From the NCBI GenBank assembly GCA_013388755.1, contig JACAEQ010000078.1, positions 1 to 64,000 on the forward strand: a stretch of 64,000 nucleotides of DNA, given 5' to 3'. Below, piece after piece: positions 18,556 through 27,269 of this stretch. This stretch comes from Chloroflexota bacterium (GTDB lineage: Bacteria; Chloroflexota; Chloroflexia; Chloroflexales; Roseiflexaceae). Position numbers and translations under genes: made by a program. Within the stretch, counting starts at the first letter, position 1. Each line of letters begins with the position of its first letter. Under the pieces are notes generated by a model. The model saw only the letters and a list, made by a program, of their open reading frames with translations. It had not been told where the DNA came from and searched no databases.

Positions 18556-19962
18556 ATGACCACCGACCTTGATGCCATCATCGCTCACTATCATGATCTG
18601 CTGGACGACGCGCAGGCACGCAGCATTGTTGCGGCGCTCGATGCCGGGTTGCGTGAACGTGGCATGCTCGTCGGGCCGAACCGCGATCGCCTGATCTGCA
18701 CCGTGCTCAGGCCGCGCCTGATCACCCCCGTACAATACGATACGCTTCTGCACGCCGCAACGCTCGTCGGGCGCGCCATTCGCGCCGTCGGCACCGCGGC
18801 TCTGTCCGATCCGACGCTCCTTGCGCCTTACCGTCTCACTCCAGCCGAGCGTGAACTGCTGGCGATCGATCCCGGCTATCAGGGCACTGCCATGGTTGGC
18901 CGTCTCGACGGCTTCCTGGCACCCGATGGCACCTGGTGCTGGTTCGTTGAGTCGAACCTGGAATCACCCGCCGGCATTGCTTACGACGAAGGTATCGCCG
19001 AAATCTTCGCGCAGATGGATGTCATGGTAGCGTTTCGCCGGACCTATCATGCTGAGGCTTTGCCGGTACGCCAGGGGCTGCAACAACTCCTGCTCGATAC
19101 CTACCACGCCTGGGGCGGCCAGGGAACGCCAGCCATTGCCATTGTTGATTTCCCCGAGGTTGTGACCCGGGCCGAGTTCGACCACCTGCAACGACGCTTC
19201 GCGGCTGATGAGATTCCCACCATTGTGTGCGGCCCCGACGACCTGCGTTACCAGGGTGGGCGGCTGTATGTCGAAACCCACAGGGCGGGCGGCGGTACCA
19301 TATGGACGCCTGTCAACCTGGTCTATCGCCGGCTCTTACAGCATGAATTTCTTGCCGCATACGATCTGCACCATCCACTCATCCGCGCCTATGCCGACCG
19401 CGCGGTCTGTGTCGTCAACCCCTTCCGCACCAAGCCGGTGCATACCAAGCTGATCATGTGGCTGCTCTCCGATGAGGATGGGCCGGCGGCTCATCTACTC
19501 GACGCCGAGTCGGCGATGGCGGTCGCGCGGCATGTTCCCTGGACCCGCCTGGTGCGGCGCGGCGCAACGCGCTACCGGGGTGAGCGAATTGATCTGCTCG
19601 AATTTGCGCGTCGCAACCGCGAGCGCCTGGTGTTGAAGCCGAATGACGATTATGGCGGCAAAGGTGTTCTGCTGGGCTGGGAAACATCCGCACACGACTG
19701 GGAAGGCGCGCTCGACGCCGCGCTTGGCCAGCCGCATGTGCTGCAGGAGCGCGTGCCCGTCCCGGAGGAACCGTACCCGACCTGGTCGGACGCAGATGGA
19801 CTGGCGATTACGCCACGGTTCGTCGACTCCGATCCGTGCCTGTATGGCGACCGTGCCGTCGGCTGCCTGACGCGAATCGCCGCGACTGCGAAACTCAACG
19901 TGTCGGCGGGTGGCGGGTCTGCACCGCCAACGTTCCTTGTGACGGCAAAGGAGAACCCATGA
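18556..19962 (+). CDS. Circularly permuted ATP-grasp family protein inside the trp block (468 aa)
   Basis: Resembles the circularly permuted ATP-grasp type 2 family: LVLKPNDDYGGKGVLLGWE near residue 355 is the nucleotide-binding loop and HVLQERVPVPEEPYPTW follows. The middle contains NLVYRRLL and VNPFRTKPVHTKLIMWLLSDE, also typical of that group. Such enzymes ligate a carboxylate to an amine with ATP; the substrate here is unknown. It lies on the same strand between trpG (31 nt upstream) and trpD (119 nt downstream), an unusual place for such a gene. Co-transcription suggests a link to tryptophan or anthranilate, but it may only share the operon. Confidence 0.72.
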   Translation: MTTDLDAIIAHYHDLLDDAQARSIVAALDAGLRERGMLVGPNRDRLICTVLRPRLITPVQYDTLLHAATLVGRAIRAVGTAALSDPTLLAPYRLTPAERELLAIDPGYQGTAMVGRLDGFLAPDGTWCWFVESNLESPAGIAYDEGIAEIFAQMDVMVAFRRTYHAEALPVRQGLQQLLLDTYHAWGGQGTPAIAIVDFPEVVTRAEFDHLQRRFAADEIPTIVCGPDDLRYQGGRLYVETHRAGGGTIWTPVNLVYRRLLQHEFLAAYDLHHPLIRAYADRAVCVVNPFRTKPVHTKLIMWLLSDEDGPAAHLLDAESAMAVARHVPWTRLVRRGATRYRGERIDLLEFARRNRERLVLKPNDDYGGKGVLLGWETSAHDWEGALDAALGQPHVLQERVPVPEEPYPTWSDADGLAITPRFVDSDPCLYGDRAVGCLTRIAATAKLNVSAGGGSAPPTFLVTAKENP

Positions 19963-20081
19963 CTCGTGCGCGCCGCGCGTGGACCGTACCGGCGAGAGCG
20001 TGGTGATCCGCGCAATGGCGCCATCTGACCGGAGCGTGTCTTCGGCGGCTATGATACATGTGGAGCAATTGGAGTACCACG

Positions 20082-21104
20082 ATGCCAATTCGCGACCAGA
20101 TCATCCAGCTCATCCGTGGCCGTGATCTGAGTGAAGATCAGGCGGCCGAGGCAATGGAAGAGATCATGACCGGCGTGGCGACGCCGGCGCAGGTAGCGGC
20201 CCTGCTGACCGCGTTGCATCTCAAAGGCGAAACCGACGCCGAGATCGCCGGCATGGCCCGTGTGATGCGCGAGAAAGCGATTCCGGTTCATTTCGATGGG
20301 CCATTGCTTGATACATGCGGCACCGGCGGCGATGGGGCGGGTACCTTCAATATTTCAACGACCGCCGCGCTGGTGGCTGCCGGCGCCGGTGCCACGGTGG
20401 CCAAGCACGGCAATCGCGCCATGTCCAGCATGTGCGGGTCGGCCGATGTGCTCGAAGGGCTGGGCGTGAACATTGAGCTTGATGCTGATGGTGTCGTGCG
20501 CTGCCTGCATGAAGCGGGCGTGGGATTCATGTTTGCGCAGAAGTTTCATCCAGCTATGCGCTTCGTCGGCCCGGTACGGCGCGAAATCGGCATTCGCACG
20601 GTGTTCAATGTGCTTGGCCCGCTGAGCAACCCGGCCCACGCCACCTACCAGGTGCTGGGTGTCGCCGACCCTACGCTGGCGGAGAAACTGGCGCGCGCGC
20701 TGATGTTGCTCGGCACGCGCCACGCACTGGTGGTTCACGGCCATGGCGGCCTTGATGAACTGACATTGAGCGGGCCGAACATGGTGATCGAGGTGCGCGC
20801 CGGGCAGCCCCCCCGGCGCTACGAGATTGACGCCGTTGATCTGGGCCTGGCCGCGGCGCCGGTTGAGGCGCTTGGCGGCGGTGACGTGGCGGCAAATGTC
20901 GCCATCGTGCGTGGCATCCTCGAAGGGCGTGATGCCGGGCCGCGGCGCGACGTCATAGTGCTCAACGCGGCTGCGGCGCTCGTGGCCGCTGACCGCGCCG
21001 CCGATCTGCGCGACGGGCTGCAGCAGGCGCGTGCCAGCCTTGAACAGGGAGCGGCCCGCGTCCGCCTTGAACGCCTGATCGCGGCCAGCGCGGCTGCGAC
21101 CTGA
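20082..21104 (+). CDS. trpD: Anthranilate phosphoribosyltransferase (340 aa)
   Basis: Transfers phosphoribose from PRPP to anthranilate, the second step of tryptophan synthesis. LLDTCGTGGDGAGTFNIST near residue 75 is the glycine-rich substrate loop; AKHGNRAMSSMCGSADVLE and GVGFMFAQKFHPAMRFVGPV follow in the expected order. I start at the ATG at 20082, with GGAG 7 nt upstream; the frame is open for another 8 codons. trpC, trpF and trpA are not in the window. Confidence 0.96.
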   Translation: MPIRDQIIQLIRGRDLSEDQAAEAMEEIMTGVATPAQVAALLTALHLKGETDAEIAGMARVMREKAIPVHFDGPLLDTCGTGGDGAGTFNISTTAALVAAGAGATVAKHGNRAMSSMCGSADVLEGLGVNIELDADGVVRCLHEAGVGFMFAQKFHPAMRFVGPVRREIGIRTVFNVLGPLSNPAHATYQVLGVADPTLAEKLARALMLLGTRHALVVHGHGGLDELTLSGPNMVIEVRAGQPPRRYEIDAVDLGLAAAPVEALGGGDVAANVAIVRGILEGRDAGPRRDVIVLNAAAALVAADRAADLRDGLQQARASLEQGAARVRLERLIAASAAAT

Positions 21105-21273
21105 TGCATTCGCATTGTCTCCCGATCCCTATGCAATTGCAATAAAAGCGTATCGCCCGGTGTTGCTCCAGCGTGTACAATAGTGTCGTGTCTTCGGGTA
21201 CGTGAGCAATCCACACGTGGCAGGCCTCCGGTGCCGCGTGCAGTGCGCGTCGTGCGCGTCCGCTGGGGACGCT

Positions 21274-23352
21274 ATGCGAGATAAGATTTCGGCGCTGATG
21301 CGCCCGCCCCGCTTCCACGACGAAGAACAGGCGCGAGTTGCCCACATTCAGCATGTGTTCCTACGATTGAGTCTTGCCGTTGCACTGGCAGGATCAGTGA
21401 TGTATTTCGCGCTTGGCCGCATGCTGGCGAGCGGTGCCATGGCCGTTGGCGCCGTGGTCGTGGGAATTGCCTTGCTGTTGCTGTACGCGGGCCGGCTGTA
21501 CCTCTCGGTCAACCTGCTGCTCGCCACCTTTGTGGTGTTTACGGGTGTGATGCAGATTCTTGGCATGGGCATCCACGATACGATTACCAGCCTGTACACG
21601 ACGGTGCTCGTGATTGGCAGCCTGCTTCTGAAACGGCGCGCCTTCATCGTGCTGGTTGTCTTTACGCTCCTGGTCGTCGCAATTGTTGTCGCCGCCGAAA
21701 TCCGGGGGTTCACCCGCTCGACATTCGTGAGTAGCTGGAGCCTCTGGCTCGATGTGGCGATCATCCTGGGGATCACGGCGATGGCGGCGCGCCTGCTTGC
21801 CGATAGTCTGCACCAGAGCCTGGCGCATGCACGTGCGAATGAGCAGGCGCTGGCGCGGCAGGCCGAGGAACTGCGCATTTCGGAAGCGCGCTACCGTATT
21901 CTCGCCGCCAATATTCCCGATAGCGTGTTCCTGGTGTACGATCACGATTTACGTTTCGTACTGGTTGATGGGCCGGAAGTTGAGGCGACCGGCTATTCCA
22001 GGGCCGCCCTCGAAGGCCGGACCGTCTATGAGACCCTGCCGCCACCATTCGTGGCACGGGTCGAGCCGAACATGCGCGCCGTGCTCGCGGGCCAGACTTT
22101 CACCGACGAGATACCATTCAACGATCAGATCCACGCCTATTACTACATTCCACTGCTGGATAGCACTGGACGCGTGATCTATGGTATGATCCTGGCACGT
22201 AACGTTACTGAACAGCGCCGCACCGAGGCGGCGCTCCTGGCCGGCCAGATGCACCTGCGCATGCTGACCGACAGCATGGTTGACACGATCATTCAGACCG
22301 ATGCCGATCTCCAGGTCGTGTATATCAGTCCATCGGCGCAGCGCGTGCTTGGGCTTGATCCGGCGGCATACATCGGGGAGCACGTCGGTGCGCTGGTGCA
22401 TGGCGACGACATGCCGGTGGTTACTTCGGCGATAACGGAAGCGATTGCGGCCGGTGACGCATCGGTTCGTGTCGAACATCGCATCCGCGCGGCAGCGAAT
22501 GCGAGCGCCTGGGTTGAGTCGGAGATTCGTCTGCTGTATGATGACGCGTCCCGGTTTTGCGGTGCGATTCTTGGTTCGCGCGACGTTACGGCGCGGAAGC
22601 AGATTGAAGCGGAGCGTGAGCGACTGATCGCCGAGCTGGCGGCGAAGAATGCCGAACTGGAGCGCTTTACCTACACCGTCTCGCACGATCTCAAGAGCCC
22701 GTTGATTACCATTCAGGGGTTTCTTGGCTACCTGGAGCGTGATGCGCGGGCTGGCGACATCAACCGGTTGCACAGCGATGTGAATCGTATCAGTCTGGCC
22801 GTGCGCAAGATGGAGCGCCTGCTCAACGAGTTACTGGAGTTGTCACGGGTTGGCAGGATTGTCAGCCCACCCCAGCAGATACCGTTCAACACGGTCGTGC
22901 GCGAGGCGCTCGAACTGGCTGCCGGGAGGATCGCCGAGTGTGGCGCCCATGTTTCAGTTGCACCGGAACTGCCCGTGATCTATGGCGACCGGACGCGGCT
23001 CGTCGAGGTTGTGCAGAACCTGATTGATAACGCTATCAAGTTCAGGAATCCTGACTCCATGCCGCGCATCGAAATCGGCGTGCGCTGTGACGCGAGCGGA
23101 TCGCCGCAGTTCTTCGTGCGTGATAACGGTATTGGCATCGAACCCGAATACCAGGAGCAGATCTTTGGCCTGTTCAACAAGCTCGATCCGCATAGTGACG
23201 GCACTGGCGTCGGGCTGGCCATCGCCCAGCGTATTATCGAAACCCATGGCGGGTGTATCTGGGTAGAGTCTGGCGGGCGTGGCGCCGGCGCGACATTCTA
23301 TTTCACGCTACCTGGTAAGCCGGATACAGTACGTGAACGAGGTATGCCGTGA
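21274..23352 (+). CDS. Membrane PAS-domain sensor histidine kinase (692 aa)
   Basis: About six membrane segments occupy residues 25-190 (no long periplasmic loop), so the sensed signal is probably in or at the membrane. Two PAS domains follow at about 205-325 and 330-450. The dimerisation/phosphoacceptor motif FTYTVSHDLKSPL has its His near residue 471, and an HATPase domain (NLIDNAIKF, DNGIGIEPEYQEQIFGLF, GTGVGLAIAQRI) ends the protein. The phytochrome-like VSHDLKSPL form of the H-box fits kinases that partner with Rcp1-like regulators, and one overlaps its stop codon. The ATG at 21274 is likely; the frame is open upstream to 21202. Confidence 0.85.
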   Translation: MRDKISALMRPPRFHDEEQARVAHIQHVFLRLSLAVALAGSVMYFALGRMLASGAMAVGAVVVGIALLLLYAGRLYLSVNLLLATFVVFTGVMQILGMGIHDTITSLYTTVLVIGSLLLKRRAFIVLVVFTLLVVAIVVAAEIRGFTRSTFVSSWSLWLDVAIILGITAMAARLLADSLHQSLAHARANEQALARQAEELRISEARYRILAANIPDSVFLVYDHDLRFVLVDGPEVEATGYSRAALEGRTVYETLPPPFVARVEPNMRAVLAGQTFTDEIPFNDQIHAYYYIPLLDSTGRVIYGMILARNVTEQRRTEAALLAGQMHLRMLTDSMVDTIIQTDADLQVVYISPSAQRVLGLDPAAYIGEHVGALVHGDDMPVVTSAITEAIAAGDASVRVEHRIRAAANASAWVESEIRLLYDDASRFCGAILGSRDVTARKQIEAERERLIAELAAKNAELERFTYTVSHDLKSPLITIQGFLGYLERDARAGDINRLHSDVNRISLAVRKMERLLNELLELSRVGRIVSPPQQIPFNTVVREALELAAGRIAECGAHVSVAPELPVIYGDRTRLVEVVQNLIDNAIKFRNPDSMPRIEIGVRCDASGSPQFFVRDNGIGIEPEYQEQIFGLFNKLDPHSDGTGVGLAIAQRIIETHGGCIWVESGGRGAGATFYFTLPGKPDTVRERGMP

Positions 23353-23792
23353 TGACCGATGCTTTCCTGGTGATGCTGATTGAGGATAATGACGATCACG
23401 CCGAGTTGATACAACGAACGTTGGCGCAACATAGCGTTTCCAATCGCGTCCTTCATGTCAGCGATGGCGAGGCGGCCCTCGACTACCTGTTTCGCCGCGG
23501 GCACTGGGCCGACCCCAGTCATAGCCCGCGACCGAGCGTCGTGTTGCTTGATCTGCGCCTGCCACGCATTGACGGCCTGGAAGTATTGAAGAGCATCAAA
23601 CAATCGGCAGATCTGCGCCGCATCCCCGTCGTGGTGCTGACCACCTCGGAGACGGAACGCGACGTGACACGCGCATACGATAACCACGCCAATAGCTATC
23701 TGGTCAAACCGATCGGATTCGAAGCCTTTGCCAGTCTTATGAACGACGTCGGGACATACTGGCTCTCCTGCAATACGCGACCGGTGGTCTGA
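23352..23792 (+). CDS. Rcp1-like single-domain response regulator (146 aa)
   Basis: A stand-alone receiver domain. LIEDNDDHAELIQRTL supplies the acidic pocket, VVLLDLRLPRIDGLEVL the phosphoacceptor Asp near residue 69, and SYLVKPIGF the conserved Lys. The insert FRRGHWADPSHSPRPS before the Asp strand is typical of the Rcp1/CheY-like family partnered with phytochrome-type kinases. The ATG overlaps the kinase stop in a TGATG arrangement, so the two are translationally coupled. There is no DNA-binding domain; phosphate probably passes on to another protein, perhaps the downstream hybrid kinase. Confidence 0.88.
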   Translation: MTDAFLVMLIEDNDDHAELIQRTLAQHSVSNRVLHVSDGEAALDYLFRRGHWADPSHSPRPSVVLLDLRLPRIDGLEVLKSIKQSADLRRIPVVVLTTSETERDVTRAYDNHANSYLVKPIGFEAFASLMNDVGTYWLSCNTRPVV

Positions 23793-23810
23793 TAACGCCG
23801 GGAGAATGCT

Positions 23811-25733
23811 GTGCCCGTTACCAACGCCGCGCATCTGCTGTTGATCGAAGACGATGATGCTCATGTCGAATTGATCCGGCGCGCCTTCGAGCCCTGGGCG
23901 GTGTACTTCCACCTGTCGGTGGCGAACACGCTGAGCGCCGCGCGCGCGGCGCTCGCAGCCGGCATGCCCGAGTATGATCTGATCATCAGTGACTGGCGTT
24001 TGCCCGATGGCGAAGGGCTGGATCTGCTCGACGGCGCGCGCCAGTTGCCTCTGGTGCTGATGACGAGCTACGGCAACGAGCGTGTGGCCGTCGAGGCAAT
24101 GCGTGCCGGTGCGCTGGATTACATCGTGAAAAGCGACGTGTCGTTCGCCGATCTACCACACGTGGCACAGCGCGCCGTGCGCCAGTGGCGCGCCGTGCGC
24201 GAGCAGCAACGCATGGAGCAGGCATTGCGCGAAAGTGAGGCGCGGTATCGCCTGATTACACAGAATACCTCCGATCTGATCGCAATTGTCGATGAGCAAC
24301 GCTGCTTTCGCTATGTCAGTCCGTCAATTACCGTACTCCTGGGATATGCGCCTGATGAGTTGATCGGTGTTGATGTGCTGGTCGGGCTCCATCCCGATGA
24401 TCGACCGCTCTCTGAACGTTACTGGCGCGAGGTGATGCATCAGATGCGCACAACGGCGACGTTTCGCTATCGCCACGCCAGTGGCTCGTGGCGCTGGTTC
24501 GAGTGCGATCTCAAGGCCGTGTTGCAGGATGGCACGTACTCGCTCATTGTGGTCGGGCGCGACATTACTGAGCGCCGCGAGCTCGAAGCCAGGTTGCTGC
24601 AGGCGCAAAAAATGGATGCCATCGGGCGCCTGGCAGGTGGTGTGGCGCACGATTTCAATAACTTGCTGGCAGTGATTACTGGCTGTACCGAACTGGCGCG
24701 CCAGACGCTTGATGCCGATCATCCGGCAACACCCGAACTGATCGAGATTCAAAAGGCCACCGTGCGCGCTGCCGCACTCACGCGCCAGTTGCTCGCCTTT
24801 GCACGGCGCCAGGCCTTTGAGCCACGGCTGGTGAACCTGAATACCTTGATCCTCGACATGGAAAAGTTGCTGCGCCGCCTCATCCGCGAAGATATCGTTC
24901 TGCGCACGCTGCCGGCACCTGGCCTGTGGCTGGTACACGCCGACCCCGGGCAGATCGAGCAAGTCATCGTCAACCTGGCGATCAATGCCCGTGACGCGAT
25001 GCCTCACGGCGGTTTCCTGACCATCGCGACCGCGAATATTGTCTCTGACGACGCCCTTACCCGGACGCTTCCTACGCTCAACCCGGGTCCATATGTGCAA
25101 CTCGCGGTCAGCGATACTGGTATCGGTATGACCGATGAGGTCAGGAGGCGTGCCTTTGAGCCATTCTTTACAACCAAGGAAGCCGGCGCCGGTACAGGGC
25201 TCGGGCTCGCAACCTGCTATGGGATCGTTGCGCAACATCAGGGGGTCATCGACCTGATAAGCTCGGAAGGGCACGGTACGACCGTGACGATCTACCTGCC
25301 GCGTGCTGAACGGCGGGTGGCGGATACACCGGCTGATGCGACGGCGACAGCGGATCCGGGTGGGACGGAAACGATTCTGCTGGTCGAGGATGACCCTGCG
25401 GTGCGGGATCTGACGGCGCGCGTATTGCGTGCGCATGGGTATACTGTGATCGAAGCCGCCGACGGTGACACAGCGATCAGGGTGGTGCGGTCGGGCAGCG
25501 TCAGTGTCCAGTTGCTCTTGAGCGATCACGTCATGCCGCACATGGGCGGCGTTCGCCTCGCCGAACACCTGGCAGGCATGTTTCCGCACCTGAAGGTCCT
25601 GATGATGTCCGGGTATGCTGACGAGAGCACGCCCACTCATGTGGCTGGCGCGCCAGGCGCGCCGCCGGTGCTGCAAAAGCCGTTTACGCCGACGATGCTG
25701 GTGCGCCAGGTGCGCGCAGTGCTTGACTCCTAA
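23811..25733 (+). CDS. Hybrid sensor kinase REC-PAS-HisKA-HATPase-REC (640 aa)
   Basis: Soluble hybrid kinase. The N-terminal receiver (LLIEDDDAHVELIRRAF, IISDWRLPDGEGLDLL) covers residues 1-120 and a PAS domain about 145-260. The H-box GGVAHDFNNLLAVITG has its His near 280, and an HATPase domain with DTGIGMTDEV and GTGLGLATCYGI runs to about 500. A second receiver (ILLVEDDPAVRDLTARVL, LLLSDHVMPHMGGVRLAEHL) occupies 520-635. The start is a GTG 18 nt after the Rcp1-like gene. With the two preceding genes it makes a membrane sensor, a shuttle regulator and a cytoplasmic phosphorelay hub. No output DNA-binding domain is present. Confidence 0.87.
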   Translation: MPVTNAAHLLLIEDDDAHVELIRRAFEPWAVYFHLSVANTLSAARAALAAGMPEYDLIISDWRLPDGEGLDLLDGARQLPLVLMTSYGNERVAVEAMRAGALDYIVKSDVSFADLPHVAQRAVRQWRAVREQQRMEQALRESEARYRLITQNTSDLIAIVDEQRCFRYVSPSITVLLGYAPDELIGVDVLVGLHPDDRPLSERYWREVMHQMRTTATFRYRHASGSWRWFECDLKAVLQDGTYSLIVVGRDITERRELEARLLQAQKMDAIGRLAGGVAHDFNNLLAVITGCTELARQTLDADHPATPELIEIQKATVRAAALTRQLLAFARRQAFEPRLVNLNTLILDMEKLLRRLIREDIVLRTLPAPGLWLVHADPGQIEQVIVNLAINARDAMPHGGFLTIATANIVSDDALTRTLPTLNPGPYVQLAVSDTGIGMTDEVRRRAFEPFFTTKEAGAGTGLGLATCYGIVAQHQGVIDLISSEGHGTTVTIYLPRAERRVADTPADATATADPGGTETILLVEDDPAVRDLTARVLRAHGYTVIEAADGDTAIRVVRSGSVSVQLLLSDHVMPHMGGVRLAEHLAGMFPHLKVLMMSGYADESTPTHVAGAPGAPPVLQKPFTPTMLVRQVRAVLDS

Positions 25734-25740
25734 ACGCTGA

Positions 25741-26124
25741 TCATGGTGCCGCAAGCCAGGCAATGACCAGTTCCGCCGTTGCTACATTGGTCGCCAGCGG
25801 CACGTTGTAGAGATTGCAGACACGCAGCAGCCCCTGGATGTCCGGCTCGTGCGGGTGAGCATACAGGGGATCGACCAGAAAGACGACCCCATCAATTTCG
25901 CCCTGCGCGACACGCGCAGCAATCTGCGCATCGCCTCCCATCGGTCCCGATAGCATCCGCTCGACCGCAAGCCGGGTCGCTGTTGCCACTCGTTCGCCGG
26001 TTGTGCCCGTACCTATCAGGTGGCAGTGAGCCAGGCGCTCGCGGTGACGCAGCGCAAATGTCACCATATCATCCTTCTTACGATCGTGCGCAATCAACGC
26101 CAGCACCGGTCGCCTGGTCGCCAC
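25741..26124 (-). CDS. mgsA: Methylglyoxal synthase (127 aa)
   Basis: Converts dihydroxyacetone phosphate to methylglyoxal and phosphate. LALIAHDRKKDDMVTFA at the N-terminus, LIGTGTTGERVA for phosphate binding, MLSGPMGGDAQIAARVAQG with the catalytic Asp, and FLVDPLYAHPHEPDIQGLLR are all diagnostic. I chose the GTG at 26124 because GGAGAGGAGGCAG lies just upstream; an earlier GTG at 26163 would add 13 residues without a ribosome site. It converges with the hybrid kinase gene, 7 nt apart. Confidence 0.93.
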   Translation of the reverse strand: MATRRPVLALIAHDRKKDDMVTFALRHRERLAHCHLIGTGTTGERVATATRLAVERMLSGPMGGDAQIAARVAQGEIDGVVFLVDPLYAHPHEPDIQGLLRVCNLYNVPLATNVATAELVIAWLAAP

Positions 26125-26307
26125 ACCTGCCTCCTCTCCACGCAGCAACACCCTGACATCCACGCGTATTCTACACGATGCCGCCCTCGCAGCGTATCAG
26201 CCAGCGTTCAGGTAACGGCAACGACGCCGTAATCCAGCCGGCTGGAATCCGGGCGATGCTTCGGGTATGCTCAAACCACACACTGTTACACACGGTAGGA
26301 AAGAGCC

Positions 26308-27204
26308 ATGGTCACGCGCCGACGCTTTCTGCATCTATCGTTCGCAACGCTGGCCGCATCCTCCATCGCCGCGCTTGCACACGCCACTGCCGGTCAGCCG
26401 TATCGGGCCTATCTGCCCGTGATCCTTGCTCCTGTGCCGACGCCGACCCCATCGCCGACACCGACCCCCTCGCCGACGCCAGCTCTGGCACCGACTGTCG
26501 TACTGCCCGCACCGACTCCGCCGGCGGCAGGCGAGCTGCCGCCAATTCTCGATAATGCGCCGATCGTTGGCCCTGCCACTGGCACCGAGACGATGGCCGT
26601 CGCCTGGTTCGCGCCACGCGCCGATCCCGGCTACACCGATTTCGATATCGGTGCAATCGTTGCAGCCTACCGCTCAACCGGCGAGTCCGTCGGAATGGAC
26701 TGGTTCCTTGCACTGGCGCAGATGGCCCACGAGACCGGCAGCCTGACCAGTTTCTGGAGCCAGCGACCACAGCGCAACCCGGCCGGCCTGGGCGTCACCG
26801 GCGAATGGCGCAGCGATCCCCCGCCCGATCCAACCGGCTGGGCCTACAATACCCAGCGACTACGCTGGGAACGCGGTATCAGCTTTGCCACATGGGCCGA
26901 CCATGCCGTACCCGCACACCTGGGTCGTTTGCTGGCCTATGCGCTGACCGATGCACAGGCCAGCCAGGCACAACGTGCCCTGATCGCATTCGCCCTCGCC
27001 GTCCGCCCGCTCGCGGAGAGCCGCCGTGGCATTGCGCCGACCATCCTCGGCCTGAATGGCGTCTGGGCCGTCCCCGGCACGACGTATGGCCAGTCAATCG
27101 TCGCGCTGGCACGGCGCATGCGCTCTGGCACAGCGGCCGCCGAGCTTATCGTTCCGGCGATTCCTGCCGATCAGGACGATGACGTGATGCCCGATGGCGC
27201 GTAG
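26308..27204 (+). CDS. Tat-exported glucosaminidase-like peptidoglycan hydrolase (298 aa)
   Basis: The signal VTRRRFLHLSFATLAASSIA is of twin-arginine type. A spacer of repeated TPTPSPTP units covers about residues 45-85, as in many surface proteins of filamentous Chloroflexi. The catalytic part contains FLALAQMAHETGSLTSFWSQ near residue 135, where the Glu matches the general acid of the glucosaminidase/lysozyme fold, then NPAGLGVTGEW. It probably cuts cell-wall glycan during growth or filament separation. GGAAAGAG precedes the ATG. Confidence 0.7.
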   Translation: MVTRRRFLHLSFATLAASSIAALAHATAGQPYRAYLPVILAPVPTPTPSPTPTPSPTPALAPTVVLPAPTPPAAGELPPILDNAPIVGPATGTETMAVAWFAPRADPGYTDFDIGAIVAAYRSTGESVGMDWFLALAQMAHETGSLTSFWSQRPQRNPAGLGVTGEWRSDPPPDPTGWAYNTQRLRWERGISFATWADHAVPAHLGRLLAYALTDAQASQAQRALIAFALAVRPLAESRRGIAPTILGLNGVWAVPGTTYGQSIVALARRMRSGTAAAELIVPAIPADQDDDVMPDGA

Positions 27205-27269
27205 GAGTTGACCCGAGCACGTTCAGGCAGTAGCATGGCGGCGCATCGCGCTGAGTCTGGAGTGCCGCC

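Noticed and set aside
24324-25763. A 479-codon open frame on the minus strand
   Set aside because: It is the exact antisense of the hybrid kinase, reads as His/Gln/Arg-rich nonsense with no family motif and no ribosome site. GC-rich codon bias opens the antisense frame.
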